Below the pieces are notes generated by a model. It was not told the DNA's origin and did not search any database. It saw only the letters and a program-made list of their open reading frames with translations. Below, one piece after another: positions 1-9,763 of a stretch of DNA of 64,000 nucleotides (position 1 is its first letter; each line of letters opens with the position of its first letter). Source of the DNA: Litchfieldia sinesaloumensis (lineage in GTDB: Bacteria > Bacillota > Bacilli > Bacillales > Bacillaceae_L); assembly GCF_900156865.1 (NCBI RefSeq), contig NZ_LT732529.1, positions 1,867,422-1,931,421 on the forward strand, written 5' to 3'. Position numbers and translations under genes: made by a program.

Positions 1-1966
1 GAAGCCATTGACTACAAATGAAGGAAGAAAAATCGCAAATGATAGAAACACGCTAACTGCCGGTGTACGCGGTCCTACCTTGCACGAAGATTACTGGTAC
101 TTTGAAAAAATGACTCACTTCGTAAAGGAAGAACAACCTGAACGTGTGGTTCATGCAAGGGGATACAGTGCTCACGGGGAGTTTGAATGTTATCGGTCGA
201 TGAAGCATGTAACAAAAGCATGCTTATTTCAGGAACCTGGAAAAAAGACACCTCTGACAGTTCGATTTTCTACTGTACAAGGTCCCAAAGGTTCTTACGA
301 CACAGCTAGGGATTTACGTTGTAAGGGTGTTAAGTTTTATACTGAAGAAGGCAATTATGATTTGACTATGATTGCAATGCCTGTACTTATTAACCAAGAC
401 CCCATGAAATTTCCAGATGTCATTCACGCGTACCAAGCCAAGCAGGACGATGATATTCCAACAGCTACCGGAGCACATGATAGCTTTTGGGATTATGTAG
501 CCAATAATCCTGAAGCAATTCATATGACGACTTGGGTAATGTCCGATCGAGGCATTCTTAGAAGTTACCGTATGATGGAATCGTGGTCTATTAATACGTA
601 CTTATTTGTCAACGATAAAAATGTTGCAACCTTTGTTCGATTTGTATGGAAGCCAGTTCTAGGTGTTCATTCACTGCTTCAGGATGAAGCAATTAAGCTC
701 GGCGGGATAGACCCTGACTTCCACCGCAAGGATTTAAGAGAGGCAATTGACAAAGGCTTCTACCCTGAATATGAACTCGGTGTCCAATTAATACCTCTTG
801 AAGATGAATTTAAATATGATTTTGATATACTTGACCCTGCTAAGTTTTGGCCAGAAGAGCTCATCCCCGTTCAAATCATCGGGAAGATGACTTTAAATAG
901 AAACATTGATAACTACCATACAGAATCAGAACAGGTCGCATTTAACCCTGCAAATGTTGTTCCAGGAATTGATTTTTCTAATGATCCTGTGTTACAGGGA
1001 AGGTTAATTGCATATCAAGCAGCCCAATATCATCGTATTGGTGTAAACCATCAGGAGTTGCCTATTAACAAACCTATTTGTCCGTTTCACAACAATACAC
1101 GCCGGGGTCCAATGAGATATCGCATTGATGTTGATGAGATTGATTACCATATGAATTCACTAGCTAATAATACACCACATGAGACTCCACCAGAACAGGG
1201 AGGATATGAGCATTATCCGAAAAGGGTCGAAGGACATGTAGTTCGTGCTCGGAGCGAATCCTTTAATGACTTCTTTTCGCAAACAAGAATCTTTTGGAAT
1301 AGCTTAACACCTGTTGAAAAGCAACATACGATTGAAGCATTTAGCTATCAGCTAGGAAAGGTAAAGAGCGTATCTGTCCGTCAGCAAAATGTGAACTTAT
1401 TAGTAAATGTAGACAAGGAATTGGCCACAATCGTCGCTGATAATATTGGCGTAGAGCGTCCAACAGGAACACATGTACCAGTCGATACTGCTTATCCTTC
1501 TTTAAGCCAATTCAGTACCCCTAAATATGCTGCTACACAAAAAGTAGGCATTATAATTGGTAATGGTTTTAATGGTCAAGAGGTTGCCAATGTACTTAAC
1601 TTATTTAAACAAAATGGGGTTTTCTTCGTTATTATAAGTGATAAACTTGGTACTGTCGTAGGATCAGATGGCACACAACTAAAAGTCGATCAAACTTTTA
1701 TTACTTCCAGCCCTTATTTAGTGGATGCTCTTTATGTTGTAGGCGGAAGTGAGAATAACCCGCATTTCTTTAAAAATATGAATAAATTTTTTGTTCGAGC
1801 TTATGAACAATACAAACCAATAGGAGTAGCTACAACTGGGCAGTCCTTTATTTCAACCTCAAAACACAATAATTTAGAGGGTGTTGTTTTTGCTGCAAAC
1901 AATCCTAACTTCGGACCTGATTTTATTAATGCCGTGGCACAACAAAGATATTGGAATAGAGTTTAA
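1..1966 (+). CDS. katE: Large-subunit (KatE/HPII-like) catalase, 5' end outside the window
   Basis: Haem catalase with a C-terminal class I amidotransferase-like (flavodoxin-like) domain, the layout of clade 2 large catalases. The reading frame is open to base 2, and the first possible start (TTG at 8) reads as Leu inside a conserved stretch, so the gene begins upstream. Counting from that TTG, the distal His is in VVHARG (residue 49), RFST is at 86-89, and the proximal haem-ligand motif is RLIAY in the middle of the protein. The C-terminal domain starts near KVGIIIGNG. Odd point: the segment that normally reads VGNNTP is TMIAMP (120-125), so the distal Asn is Ile122. DTQ after the ligand Tyr is also changed to AAQ. 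The fold is clear. Catalytic ability is uncertain. Confidence 0.9.
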   Translation, partial: KPLTTNEGRKIANDRNTLTAGVRGPTLHEDYWYFEKMTHFVKEEQPERVVHARGYSAHGEFECYRSMKHVTKACLFQEPGKKTPLTVRFSTVQGPKGSYDTARDLRCKGVKFYTEEGNYDLTMIAMPVLINQDPMKFPDVIHAYQAKQDDDIPTATGAHDSFWDYVANNPEAIHMTTWVMSDRGILRSYRMMESWSINTYLFVNDKNVATFVRFVWKPVLGVHSLLQDEAIKLGGIDPDFHRKDLREAIDKGFYPEYELGVQLIPLEDEFKYDFDILDPAKFWPEELIPVQIIGKMTLNRNIDNYHTESEQVAFNPANVVPGIDFSNDPVLQGRLIAYQAAQYHRIGVNHQELPINKPICPFHNNTRRGPMRYRIDVDEIDYHMNSLANNTPHETPPEQGGYEHYPKRVEGHVVRARSESFNDFFSQTRIFWNSLTPVEKQHTIEAFSYQLGKVKSVSVRQQNVNLLVNVDKELATIVADNIGVERPTGTHVPVDTAYPSLSQFSTPKYAATQKVGIIIGNGFNGQEVANVLNLFKQNGVFFVIISDKLGTVVGSDGTQLKVDQTFITSSPYLVDALYVVGGSENNPHFFKNMNKFFVRAYEQYKPIGVATTGQSFISTSKHNNLEGVVFAANNPNFGPDFINAVAQQRYWNRV

Positions 1967-1979
1967 TAACTTTCAAGAG

Positions 1980-2025
1980 TCAAAGGAAATAGCATGAGTT
2001 ATTTCCTTTGATTCATTTCTTTTTA
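1980..2025 (+). terminator. Rho-independent terminator of the catalase gene
   Basis: A perfect 12-bp stem (1980-1991 with 2000-2011), 8-base loop, followed by a T-rich tract. It starts 14 bases after the catalase stop codon. Confidence 0.85.
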
Positions 2026-2094
2026 TTGTTGCTTTCTTGGTAGGAAGATGCACTCCCATTTTTTCACGACTCAACTTTTAGGGAGGTAAGCAAG

Positions 2095-2280
2095 ATGAAT
2101 AATTCAAACTTTATTAAGCAAAGTTTATATTTTCAAGGTTTACCAATTTACGAAACTGATATTCCGCATATACAGAGGATTCTTTTTACAGTTAATCAAG
2201 CACAAAGAAGCCTTTATGCTTTTCCTAATTTAAACTCAAAAGTTCCGATTACAATTGTCGATAAGAGGTTATTGCGATGA
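2095..2280 (+). CDS. AtzG/GatC-like small amidase partner (DUF4089-like), tentative
   Basis: A 61-residue protein preceded by the strong ribosome site AGGGAGG and overlapping the amidase start by four bases (ATGA), so the two are translationally coupled. It has no signal peptide or membrane segment. The pattern, a short helix, then GLPI, then a helix with regularly spaced hydrophobics (IPHIQRIL and following), then FPNL and a Pro-rich tail, resembles AtzG/DUF4089 proteins. These pack against AtzE-type amidases in the way GatC packs against GatA. The family assignment rests on pattern and context and is an inference. It is too diverged to be sure without a profile search. Confidence 0.55.
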   Translation: MNNSNFIKQSLYFQGLPIYETDIPHIQRILFTVNQAQRSLYAFPNLNSKVPITIVDKRLLR

Positions 2281-3668
2281 CAAATCTAGCATACTTATCA
2301 GCTACTGAACTTGCACCCTTACTAAAGTCAAAGCAACTATCTCCTGTAGAGTTGACAACACAACTATTAAACCGCATTGATAAAATCGACCCAACCATCA
2401 AATCGTATATTACCCCACTTCATGACATTGCTCTTACACAAGCAAAAGAAGCTGAAAAGGATATTATGCAGGCCGGTTACAAAGGACCTCTTCACGGAAT
2501 CCCAATCGGCATTAAGGATAATTTCTATACAAAAGGCATTCGAACAACAGCTGGTTCGAAACTTTTTAAAGATTTTGTCCCTAATAAGTCGTCTACTGTC
2601 GTTGATAAACTTCTTGCTGCAGGCGGTATCATGTTAGGAAAACTAAATATGCATGAACTTGCTCTCGGTTCATCTGGAACGAACCTTACCTTTGGTACCA
2701 CACGAAACCCATGGAATCTTCACTATATGCCAGGTGGTTCGAGTGGTGGCAGTAGCGCTGCTTTGGCAGCTGGCCTGGCAACACTTGCAACTGGAACTGA
2801 CACATTCGGCTCTATACGTCTACCGGCTGCTATGTGCGGAGTGTATGGGTTAAAACCTACATATGGTCTTGTTAGCACATATGGGGTCTTTCCGTCCGCT
2901 TGGTCATTAGATCATGCTGGTCCAATGGCTAGGTCCGTTGCAGATTTGGCACTGATGTTAAATGGAATGGCTGGCTATGACCCGAATGATCCAGCTAGCC
3001 TCAACGTGCCTATTCCTAACTACACGACTGATCTTACTAAAGGTATAAGTGGGATAAAGATTGGCATACCTATGTACTATCTCAAGGGATTAGATTCAGA
3101 CGTTGAAAAGCTCTTTACAAACGCTTTATCCGTATTGAACAAATTAGGGGCGGAAATTATAGAACTCACCATTCCTGAATTAACAATGTCTACATTTGCC
3201 GGATATAGTATTGTCGGCAGTGAGTCATCAGCTTTTCATTATGATTATCTCAAAACCCGCTCAACAGATTATGCAGCAGATAACCGAATCTCCCTTCTCT
3301 CTGGGACATTAACAAATGCACCGAAGTACGTCAAAGCCCAACAAGCTCGAAGAAAAATGGTCGAAGCATTTCATAACAGCTTTAAAAAAGTTGATTTACT
3401 ACTCGGTCCAACAATTCCTTTCACAACTCCTGCGTTCGCCCACAATTGGGTCGAGCAAAATTTAGAGGTGATTAGGCGTAGTTTACCTTTTACTGTTCCT
3501 GCAACCCTAACAGGAGTACCAACCTTATCCGTGCCAATGGGACTGGATCGAAACGGGCTCCCAGTCGGTATGCAATTCTTTGGTAATCATCTTAATGAGA
3601 TATTATTGCTACAAGCAGGATTTGCATGGGAACAAGTTAACCCGTTTCAGTATAAAATTACCCAGTGA
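2277..3668 (+). CDS. Amidase-signature family hydrolase (AtzE/GatA-like)
   Basis: A 463-residue amidase-signature enzyme that hydrolyses a C-N amide bond in an unknown substrate. The Ser-cisSer-Lys triad is visible: Lys80 in GIKDN, cis-Ser155 in GGSSGGSS and nucleophile Ser179. The motif before the nucleophile is GTDTFGS instead of the usual GTDTGGS, so a bulky Phe replaces a Gly next to the oxyanion hole. Length and motifs match GatA-type proteins. However, gatB and a typical gatC are not next to it, and the partner is the small protein just upstream. It is therefore more likely a stand-alone metabolic amidase of the AtzE type than the tRNA amidotransferase subunit. The substrate cannot be told from sequence. 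Confidence 0.85.
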   Translation: MTNLAYLSATELAPLLKSKQLSPVELTTQLLNRIDKIDPTIKSYITPLHDIALTQAKEAEKDIMQAGYKGPLHGIPIGIKDNFYTKGIRTTAGSKLFKDFVPNKSSTVVDKLLAAGGIMLGKLNMHELALGSSGTNLTFGTTRNPWNLHYMPGGSSGGSSAALAAGLATLATGTDTFGSIRLPAAMCGVYGLKPTYGLVSTYGVFPSAWSLDHAGPMARSVADLALMLNGMAGYDPNDPASLNVPIPNYTTDLTKGISGIKIGIPMYYLKGLDSDVEKLFTNALSVLNKLGAEIIELTIPELTMSTFAGYSIVGSESSAFHYDYLKTRSTDYAADNRISLLSGTLTNAPKYVKAQQARRKMVEAFHNSFKKVDLLLGPTIPFTTPAFAHNWVEQNLEVIRRSLPFTVPATLTGVPTLSVPMGLDRNGLPVGMQFFGNHLNEILLLQAGFAWEQVNPFQYKITQ

Positions 3669-3697
3669 TTGAAATGAAATTGTTAGTTTATATATAT

Positions 3698-3741
3698 GGG
3701 TATTTTCGGATGCACTATTTCCAAGGCGTTTGAAAATACCC
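3698..3741. terminator. Bidirectional terminator-like hairpin
   Basis: A 10-bp perfect stem (3698-3707 with 3732-3741) around a long 24-base loop, between the converging amidase and ypbF genes. The stem is AT-rich and the loop long, so it is weaker than others here. Confidence 0.5.
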
Positions 3742-3776
3742 CTATTTCAATTCTGTCATTTTTGGGTCGAATCCCA

Positions 3777-4250
3777 TTATTTGCTTTCATGATATAAATT
3801 TACATCAAATTCCTTTTTCATCATTTCAAATACCCGCTGCCGCTCCCGCCATTGTGTTGGTTCTTTCCATAAGTCCTTGCTTTTATCTATAATCTCACAT
3901 CTTATTGCATGATACTTATCTTCTGCTTCGTCCTTCTTTTTGTCGAAATACCTGACTCCACCATATAATCCTCCAATTACAAATACAAAGAAGAAATAGA
4001 TGGAGCCATCAAGAAATATACTAATCATCAGTTCAGTGGAGTGGCTGTATGGAAGTACAATCGTTTTATAGACATATACTAAAAAAATGGACAATAGAAA
4101 CAGGACCGTTAATTTCATATAATAGGCTCTGGCCTTAAGCTTCTCAAATTTTCTCTTTTTCTCGACAGAATGTTGGAGCATTTGTTTTGTTACTTCATCT
4201 GTATAGTCATTTAACTCACTTATCTTCTTTTCGATTTTCAATCCCTCCAA
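3777..4250 (-). CDS. ypbF: YpbF family protein (DUF2663)
   Basis: A protein of about 155 residues of unknown function. A charged, coiled-coil-like N-terminal region (about 1-45) is followed by two membrane segments (about 47-66 and 75-99) and a charged C-terminal part with a conserved W-W-R-R pattern. It matches DUF2663 in length and layout. The neighbours ypbE, ypbD and recS agree with the B. subtilis order, but gudB, which lies between ypbE and ypbF in B. subtilis, is absent. The start is uncertain: TTG codons at 4250 and 4241 both sit beside the GGAGGG ribosome site, and there is no better candidate. Confidence 0.75.
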   Translation of the reverse strand: MEGLKIEKKISELNDYTDEVTKQMLQHSVEKKRKFEKLKARAYYMKLTVLFLLSIFLVYVYKTIVLPYSHSTELMISIFLDGSIYFFFVFVIGGLYGGVRYFDKKKDEAEDKYHAIRCEIIDKSKDLWKEPTQWRERQRVFEMMKKEFDVNLYHESK

Positions 4251-4349
4251 ACCTTCATTAAGACCTACTACTATAAAAATATGAGCTTGTACATGTGTAT
4301 ATGTCTGTCAAAAAAAATAACGCGATGATTCTCGCGTTATTTGCTAATC

Positions 4350-5015
4350 TTAATTTATTTTAATTGGAATTTGTAAAATCTGACCTTCGATTACCGTATT
4401 TCCGTCTAGGTTATTCCATTTCTTAATCAAATCCTCACCATTACGGCTATTATAATATTTCATTGAAATTCGATACAAATTTTCATCCGCTTGCACCTTG
4501 TGATACTTAACATCATAGCGATCATTTGGCTTTTCTTGCTTTTGTTCTGTTTGTTTTGTCTTTTCAGTTGTATCTTGTGTATTGTTTTCGACAACCACTT
4601 GTTCTGGTTCTTCATTAGGTGTATCTTCTTTATTTTCATCTTCCAGTTCTCTTCCCTCTTCTACCGGTGGTACTGGGTCTGGGTCTGTTTCTGGTTCTTG
4701 TTTAACAGGTTCAGGTTCCACAACTTCATCCTTTTCCTGAGGTTTGTTTTCCTTATTCTCATAGCTAATACTTTCAAAATTTGCACTCCGTTTAACAGGA
4801 GTAGTTTCAATCTGTTCCGGATTCGAATTAAATTTGTAACTGAGGATAACAACTGGAAGTAAAATAAATAAGAGAGCCAACATTCGTATAATCGGATATT
4901 TAACTTTAAACTTTGTCTTCTTTTTCTTCCTGTTATGAACTTCACTCCGAGATGGTAATTTCGAAGGCTTTTTTTCTAAATCCACTAAATTTTCTTCTCC
5001 ATCTGGCTGTTTCAA
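4350..5015 (-). CDS. ypbE: LysM-domain membrane protein YpbE
   Basis: 221 residues: a basic cytoplasmic N-terminus (RKKKKTKFK), one membrane helix (about 41-61), then a long acidic Pro/Glu/Gln linker (about 65-165) and a C-terminal LysM domain (about 168-218). This topology places a peptidoglycan-binding LysM outside the membrane on a flexible stalk. The start is TTG with a good ribosome site (AGAGGAGGT, 7 bases upstream). It lies two bases downstream of ypbD and is probably cotranscribed with it. Confidence 0.85.
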   Translation of the reverse strand: MKQPDGEENLVDLEKKPSKLPSRSEVHNRKKKKTKFKVKYPIIRMLALLFILLPVVILSYKFNSNPEQIETTPVKRSANFESISYENKENKPQEKDEVVEPEPVKQEPETDPDPVPPVEEGRELEDENKEDTPNEEPEQVVVENNTQDTTEKTKQTEQKQEKPNDRYDVKYHKVQADENLYRISMKYYNSRNGEDLIKKWNNLDGNTVIEGQILQIPIKIN

Positions 5016-5017
5016 GA

Positions 5018-5614
5018 CTATACCTCCTCTTTTGGACTATTCACATAATCCAGCCTAAGCTTTACAGCAAGAATAAAATCAATCCAAAAATGAGCATATA
5101 CCGTAATCCAAAGATTTTGATAGATCTCATATATATATCCTAATAAAAAACTTAAAAGAACGACAGAAGTCAATAGAACCCACTTATGCAAATAACGAAC
5201 ATGTAATAACGCAAATATGACACTTGCAATAATAAGTCCGAAGTGAGTTTGGATGACCCCTCGGAATAATATCTCTTCTGAAAATGAAATCAATACGCAT
5301 AAAAGGAATATGTGTGGAATACTTCTTCTTTGAAAGATACGTTCATTTATTCCTCCATCATCGTACATCGCTTCTGGGAGCCATTTAATTAATAGCAAAT
5401 CGATACAAACAACTGCGAGTGCAAACGCAGAACCTATAACGAGAATATTCCAGTCATCCCAAATCCATAACTTCAAAAATGAGGACCAATTTTCGAACAA
5501 GAAGTAACCAAGCCCGAAAGAAATTAGTAGCAAGATTCCTTGAGTTAGATAAAGATGAAAGACGATTTCTTTATCCTGCAAATTTTTGATAATGTCAGCT
5601 TGGCGCCTACCCAT
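5018..5614 (-). CDS. ypbD: CPBP-family intramembrane protease-like protein YpbD
   Basis: 198 residues, mostly membrane helices. The conserved CPBP motif EEILFRG (about residue 120) carries the paired Glu and Arg, and a later HVRYLHK and a His near the C-terminus could supply the other metal-site residues. The family (also called Abi or CAAX-protease-like) includes intramembrane endoproteases. The substrate is unknown. The gene follows recS closely and precedes ypbE in one transcription unit. Confidence 0.85.
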   Translation of the reverse strand: MGRRQADIIKNLQDKEIVFHLYLTQGILLLISFGLGYFLFENWSSFLKLWIWDDWNILVIGSAFALAVVCIDLLLIKWLPEAMYDDGGINERIFQRRSIPHIFLLCVLISFSEEILFRGVIQTHFGLIIASVIFALLHVRYLHKWVLLTSVVLLSFLLGYIYEIYQNLWITVYAHFWIDFILAVKLRLDYVNSPKEEV

Positions 5615-5620
5615 ATTTTT

Positions 5621-7132
5621 TCACCCATTCCTGTGGAAGATACGATACAATTCTTGTCTCCAAGAGGGTATTTCAAGACCATCTCCCTCATTTTTTTCTT
5701 GTTTGTATATGTCCCAATCCACTCCGCACAAGTCACAACAAGACGATGGCTTCTTTTCTAATTCTTCATCGAAATAAGCTAGTACAGCTCGCCTTCTGCA
5801 ATCTTGCGTTCGTAACCAATTCTCCATGAAATCCAATTTGTTTTTCTTGTAAACGTATCTCATATTCGCAGCTTTATCGATAATTTCAATTGTTTGTTGG
5901 ATATCTAATGTAGAATTAACTACTGCCCCCAATTGTAAATAAAACTGGATAAATCGCCATTGTACTTCGTTGACACTAAATGCAGTAAAAAAATGCTCTT
6001 CAACTGCTTTTGTATTCGTAAACTTTCCTTTTGTTTGAATCTCATGATTCATATATTCGATTACAAGCCTAGTCTGATCCTTTGTTGGAAACTCATATTT
6101 AAGTAAACCTTGAGGAATTTCACGATCAACCTCACTATAAAGTAAAATGCCCACACTTGGTTGTCCATCCCTACCAGCGCGCCCAATCTCCTGTATATAT
6201 GCTTCCATTTGAGATGGGAAATGGAAGTGAATAACGTATCGAATATCCGACTTATTTACTCCCATCCCGAAAGCATTCGTACAGCAAATGATTGAGAGTT
6301 GATTATTAATAAATTGTTCTTGAATGAGCATTCTCTTTTCCTGCTCCATCCCCCCGTGATAGTAGGCAACTTGTCCAAAGCCTTCTTCTTTAAGGTATTG
6401 AGCAATATTTTCCGCCCATAGTCGACTTGAAAAATAAATAATTCCTGGTCCTTTTAGCTCCTTGGCATACTTTAAAACCAATTCCTTCTTATCCTCTAAC
6501 GAATCAACCTTTTTCACAGCGATGGCAATATTAGATCGGTCCATTGAATGAATGTGCATTTTCGGTTTTGCTAATTGTAAAGTACGGCGAATATCCTCGA
6601 GTACCTCTTTTGTTGCGGTTGCAGTCAATGCCAAACATGGTGGCGAACCCATTTCAAGACGGATGTTTCCCAATCGTGAGTAATCTGGACGAAAGTCATG
6701 TCCCCATTGAGAAATACAATGGGCTTCATCCACAACAAAAAGTGAAATATGGATGCCTTTTAACTGGTTTAAAATGTAACTCGACTGTAGAATTTCAGGT
6801 GATGCAAAAATATATTTATATTTGTATAGGTTCGGGATGACCTTACGTTTTTTCTCAAATGATAAAAAGCTATTTAAAGCAACTACCCTTTTTTCACCCA
6901 TTTTCTTAATTTGTAACACCTGGTCTTCCATAAGAGCCACTAATGGAGAAATAATAAGAACACTTCCCTCAAGAAGTTGAGCCGGCAATTGATAACAAAG
7001 TGATTTTCCTCCACCAGTTGGCAAAAGTGCCATCACATCGTTTCCTGCTAAAATGTCTTCAATAATTTCCTTCTGTCCCTCACGGAACGAACTATGGTTA
7101 AATTTTTCTTTTAAAATATTAGTAAGATTCAT
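5621..7132 (-). CDS. recS: RecQ-family ATP-dependent DNA helicase RecS
   Basis: A superfamily 2 DNA helicase of about 503 residues. Walker A is PTGGGKS (Lys43), Walker B is DEAH, then SAT-like ALTATAT and motif [16 protein letters not shown] RecQ zinc-binding Cys cluster ends the protein (CRRR...CCDLCG). The HRDC domain of long RecQ proteins is missing, as in the short RecS form of Bacillus. The ATG at 7132 with GGTGGT upstream was chosen over the TTG at 7144. The 5' end overlaps the end of ypbB, which suggests coupled expression. Confidence 0.93.
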   Translation of the reverse strand: MNLTNILKEKFNHSSFREGQKEIIEDILAGNDVMALLPTGGGKSLCYQLPAQLLEGSVLIISPLVALMEDQVLQIKKMGEKRVVALNSFLSFEKKRKVIPNLYKYKYIFASPEILQSSYILNQLKGIHISLFVVDEAHCISQWGHDFRPDYSRLGNIRLEMGSPPCLALTATATKEVLEDIRRTLQLAKPKMHIHSMDRSNIAIAVKKVDSLEDKKELVLKYAKELKGPGIIYFSSRLWAENIAQYLKEEGFGQVAYYHGGMEQEKRMLIQEQFINNQLSIICCTNAFGMGVNKSDIRYVIHFHFPSQMEAYIQEIGRAGRDGQPSVGILLYSEVDREIPQGLLKYEFPTKDQTRLVIEYMNHEIQTKGKFTNTKAVEEHFFTAFSVNEVQWRFIQFYLQLGAVVNSTLDIQQTIEIIDKAANMRYVYKKNKLDFMENWLRTQDCRRRAVLAYFDEELEKKPSSCCDLCGVDWDIYKQEKNEGDGLEIPSWRQELYRIFHRNG

Positions 7133-8195
7133 GTTTACCACCAAATCTTGCGAGAACTAGTCTAATTTCAAAATACGATATACCATCCGGCAGTTTTTCC
7201 TTTAGAGGACGTAGCTGCTTCGTATGTAACTCCTTATACGCTGCTAAAATCAATTGTTGATGTTCGAGTGATACAAATGGTTCAATTGTAAAATTAGGCT
7301 GTTGATGTGTCACCTCAACAATATGGTCCTCTATTGTATTTCGTTTCAAGTTACGAACCAAAGCTATTTCCTCAATTGTTTTTCCCTCAATAATTAACTG
7401 ATAGGTTTTTTGAGTTGATGTTGTAAGTAAAGCATCCTCATGGTGTGAGCCAATCATGGAAGCCAAAATCGGCAGATGTAACATATTTTTTTCAACATGT
7501 TGAATAATTGTATGTAAGGTATGGATAAACAGAACCTGACACCATACCTCATCCTCATCTAAAAAGGAACTTATTTGTTCAATTGTATAGCCAATCCTTG
7601 TTGAACTCGTTAGTCTCATGACAAATATGGATGCTTCAAGCTCTGAAACCCGTTCGAGGGACTGTAAAACCTCTTTATAAAGAGTATCAGCCAGCGTAAA
7701 TCGATTATGTCCGTACCTCATCAAATAAGCTTTAACCCAATCAGATATTGATTCATCCTGCTGTATGGGAGTATAGCGTTTGTTCTCATCTATTAAATTT
7801 GACAATACTTGTATAAGCAACGAAAGTCTACGCCAAAGTAATTGGGATCTCTCATTGTATTTCCAACCATCTAAATGAATTGGAATAGGTCTCTTTTTGA
7901 GCTCTTTTGTTAAGATTAATTTTCCATTAGATGTTAAGGTAATCTTTTTACTTGATGGATCCATTTCTTTAATAAGCGCATTCTCTCGTAGGAATTTTAT
8001 CTCTTTCTCAAAACAAGCTCTTTCTAATGGCCTGAGAATGCCAAACAAAAATGTAAGGTCAAAGAGATTAGCATCCCCAATTGTTTGAGAGGATTTTTTG
8101 CCATTCAGTAAGTGAAAAGTCCCATAAATAGTGCGTTCACCGTTCAGCTTTTGTATACAATATAAAATCAATATTGAACGATAGGTTAAGCTCAC
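7119..8195 (-). CDS. ypbB: YpbB, helix-turn-helix protein paired with RecS
   Basis: A protein of about 358 residues with a C-terminal helicase-associated helix-turn-helix domain (about residues 270-345). Its function is not established. It is regularly encoded just upstream of recS in Bacillus, and here the two genes overlap by 14 bases. GTG at 8195 was chosen because AGAGGAG lies 8 bases before it. The more upstream TTG at 8213 sits too close to that site. No enzyme motif is visible, so a helicase accessory role is inferred only from context. Confidence 0.8.
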   Translation of the reverse strand: MSLTYRSILILYCIQKLNGERTIYGTFHLLNGKKSSQTIGDANLFDLTFLFGILRPLERACFEKEIKFLRENALIKEMDPSSKKITLTSNGKLILTKELKKRPIPIHLDGWKYNERSQLLWRRLSLLIQVLSNLIDENKRYTPIQQDESISDWVKAYLMRYGHNRFTLADTLYKEVLQSLERVSELEASIFVMRLTSSTRIGYTIEQISSFLDEDEVWCQVLFIHTLHTIIQHVEKNMLHLPILASMIGSHHEDALLTTSTQKTYQLIIEGKTIEEIALVRNLKRNTIEDHIVEVTHQQPNFTIEPFVSLEHQQLILAAYKELHTKQLRPLKEKLPDGISYFEIRLVLARFGGKHESY

Positions 8196-8445
8196 CTTCT
8201 TCTCTCCTCTCAATCGACAAACGGATGGAAAATTGTCGAATGAATGCTACCCTTATTTTATCAAATAATAACGGAGAGTGGGATGTTTTCATATGGAAAT
8301 GTGATCGAGCCTTTCTCAGGTAAAAAAACCTATACAATAGGGGAACTCTAGATATTTTTATTGAAAAGTTTAGTGAACAGCTTTACAATGAATATGAGGA
8401 AGCTGTTTCCATCTTATGAGGAAGTAGGATGGAGAACTAATATAA

Positions 8446-8739
<294 letters not shown>

Positions 8740-8751
8740 TAATAAAATGAG

Positions 8752-8788
8752 AAGGATCCTTTGATATGAAAAGGGTTCTTTTTTTTTG
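8752..8788 (+). terminator. Terminator of fer
   Basis: An 11-bp stem with one G-T pair (8752-8762 with 8769-8780), followed by nine T residues. Confidence 0.85.
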
Positions 8789-8802
8789 AGTTATTGTGAC
8801 AC

Positions 8803-8831
8803 AAAAAAACAGGCTTATTAGAGCCTGTTTA
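8803..8831 (-). terminator. Terminator of the PHP-domain gene
   Basis: On the minus strand, AAACAGGCT pairs with AGCCTGTTT, followed by a run of T. It lies just after the PHP gene stop codon. Confidence 0.85.
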
Positions 8832-8840
8832 TTAATATCC

Positions 8841-9653
8841 TTAACCAAGTGGAACTTCCTTTCGTTCCCCTTTTTCAAATGTCATAAGCTTACTATAGCC
8901 TACACTTCTCGCTAATTCGATTGCTTGGTCAAAATCAGCCCCCACATCCTGCGGTCGATGTGCATCTGATGATAGTACAATAGGTATATTTTTATCAAAG
9001 CACATTTGTAAGAGTCGCGGATCTGGATAAAGCTTACCAATAGGCTTTCGTAAACCAGCTGTACTAATTTCGACGCATGTTTTTGAATTCGCTAACGCCG
9101 TTGTTGCACGATCAAATTGATGGAGTAAAAATTCCTCATCTTCAGGAATATACTTAAAAATCTTAACAAGATCAATATGACCGATAATATCAAACAAGTT
9201 TGATTCAGCTAGTGTAATCACCTGATTGTAATATTTCGTATATGTATCGTGTAGATCTCTTTTATCCCATTCTTCACGGAATTCCGCTAGGTCAATACCG
9301 AAATCATCCACCCAGTGAATTGAACCTATTACATAATCAAAATCATAAGATGAAATAAACTTTTCCATTTCAGCATGCTTTCCGGGAGTATAGTCCATCT
9401 CAATTGACATTTTTACATCGATATTATTTTTCCATGCAAGTTTAAATAAATCAACATAATCCTTCATGTCGTAATATCTTCTTGCATCTACCCATGGATT
9501 ACGTAGAATATCTTTTGTTTGATAAAAATGATAGGCATGCTCGGAAATACCAAAATGATCAATCTTCTTTGCCTTTGCTTCATCGATAAACTTCATTAAA
9601 TAATCTAGTTCAAGTGTGCCAAGCTCCAAATGATTGTGATAATCAGTACGCAT
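8841..9653 (-). CDS. PHP-domain histidinol-phosphatase-like hydrolase
   Basis: A 270-residue PHP metallohydrolase. Metal-binding motifs are visible in order: DYHNH (4-8), SEH, a Glu in SIEMDY, GSIH, GHIDL and SSDAH near the C-terminus. The set fits the trinuclear HisJ-type histidinol phosphatase family. No other histidine genes are near, so the substrate could be another phosphate ester. The start at 9653 was chosen because GAGGGGGA lies 5-6 bases upstream. An ATG nine codons earlier has no ribosome site. Confidence 0.8.
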   Translation of the reverse strand: MRTDYHNHLELGTLELDYLMKFIDEAKAKKIDHFGISEHAYHFYQTKDILRNPWVDARRYYDMKDYVDLFKLAWKNNIDVKMSIEMDYTPGKHAEMEKFISSYDFDYVIGSIHWVDDFGIDLAEFREEWDKRDLHDTYTKYYNQVITLAESNLFDIIGHIDLVKIFKYIPEDEEFLLHQFDRATTALANSKTCVEISTAGLRKPIGKLYPDPRLLQMCFDKNIPIVLSSDAHRPQDVGADFDQAIELARSVGYSKLMTFEKGERKEVPLG

Positions 9654-9763
9654 AAGAATCCCCCTCGAAGTTTTTATCATTATACATGAATAATCCTTCT
9701 GAAGGGAATGGAAAAGCTCAAAATTTTAGAGAAAATTCAGGAAGGTCCGGTGAATACGTACTT

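Noticed and set aside
8-10. TTG as true start of the catalase
   Set aside because: The frame is open upstream and homologous catalases have about 25-30 more N-terminal residues with the same context, so this is an internal Leu codon.
2277-3668. gatA of the Glu-tRNA(Gln) amidotransferase
   Set aside because: No gatB follows, the upstream small protein is not a typical GatC, and the nucleophile motif is GTDTFGS. A metabolic amidase is more likely, though a profile comparison would be decisive.
4491-4862. 123-codon plus-strand frame opposite ypbE
   Set aside because: Caused by the Glu/Pro/Gln-rich linker of ypbE, which reads as Phe/Leu on the other strand.
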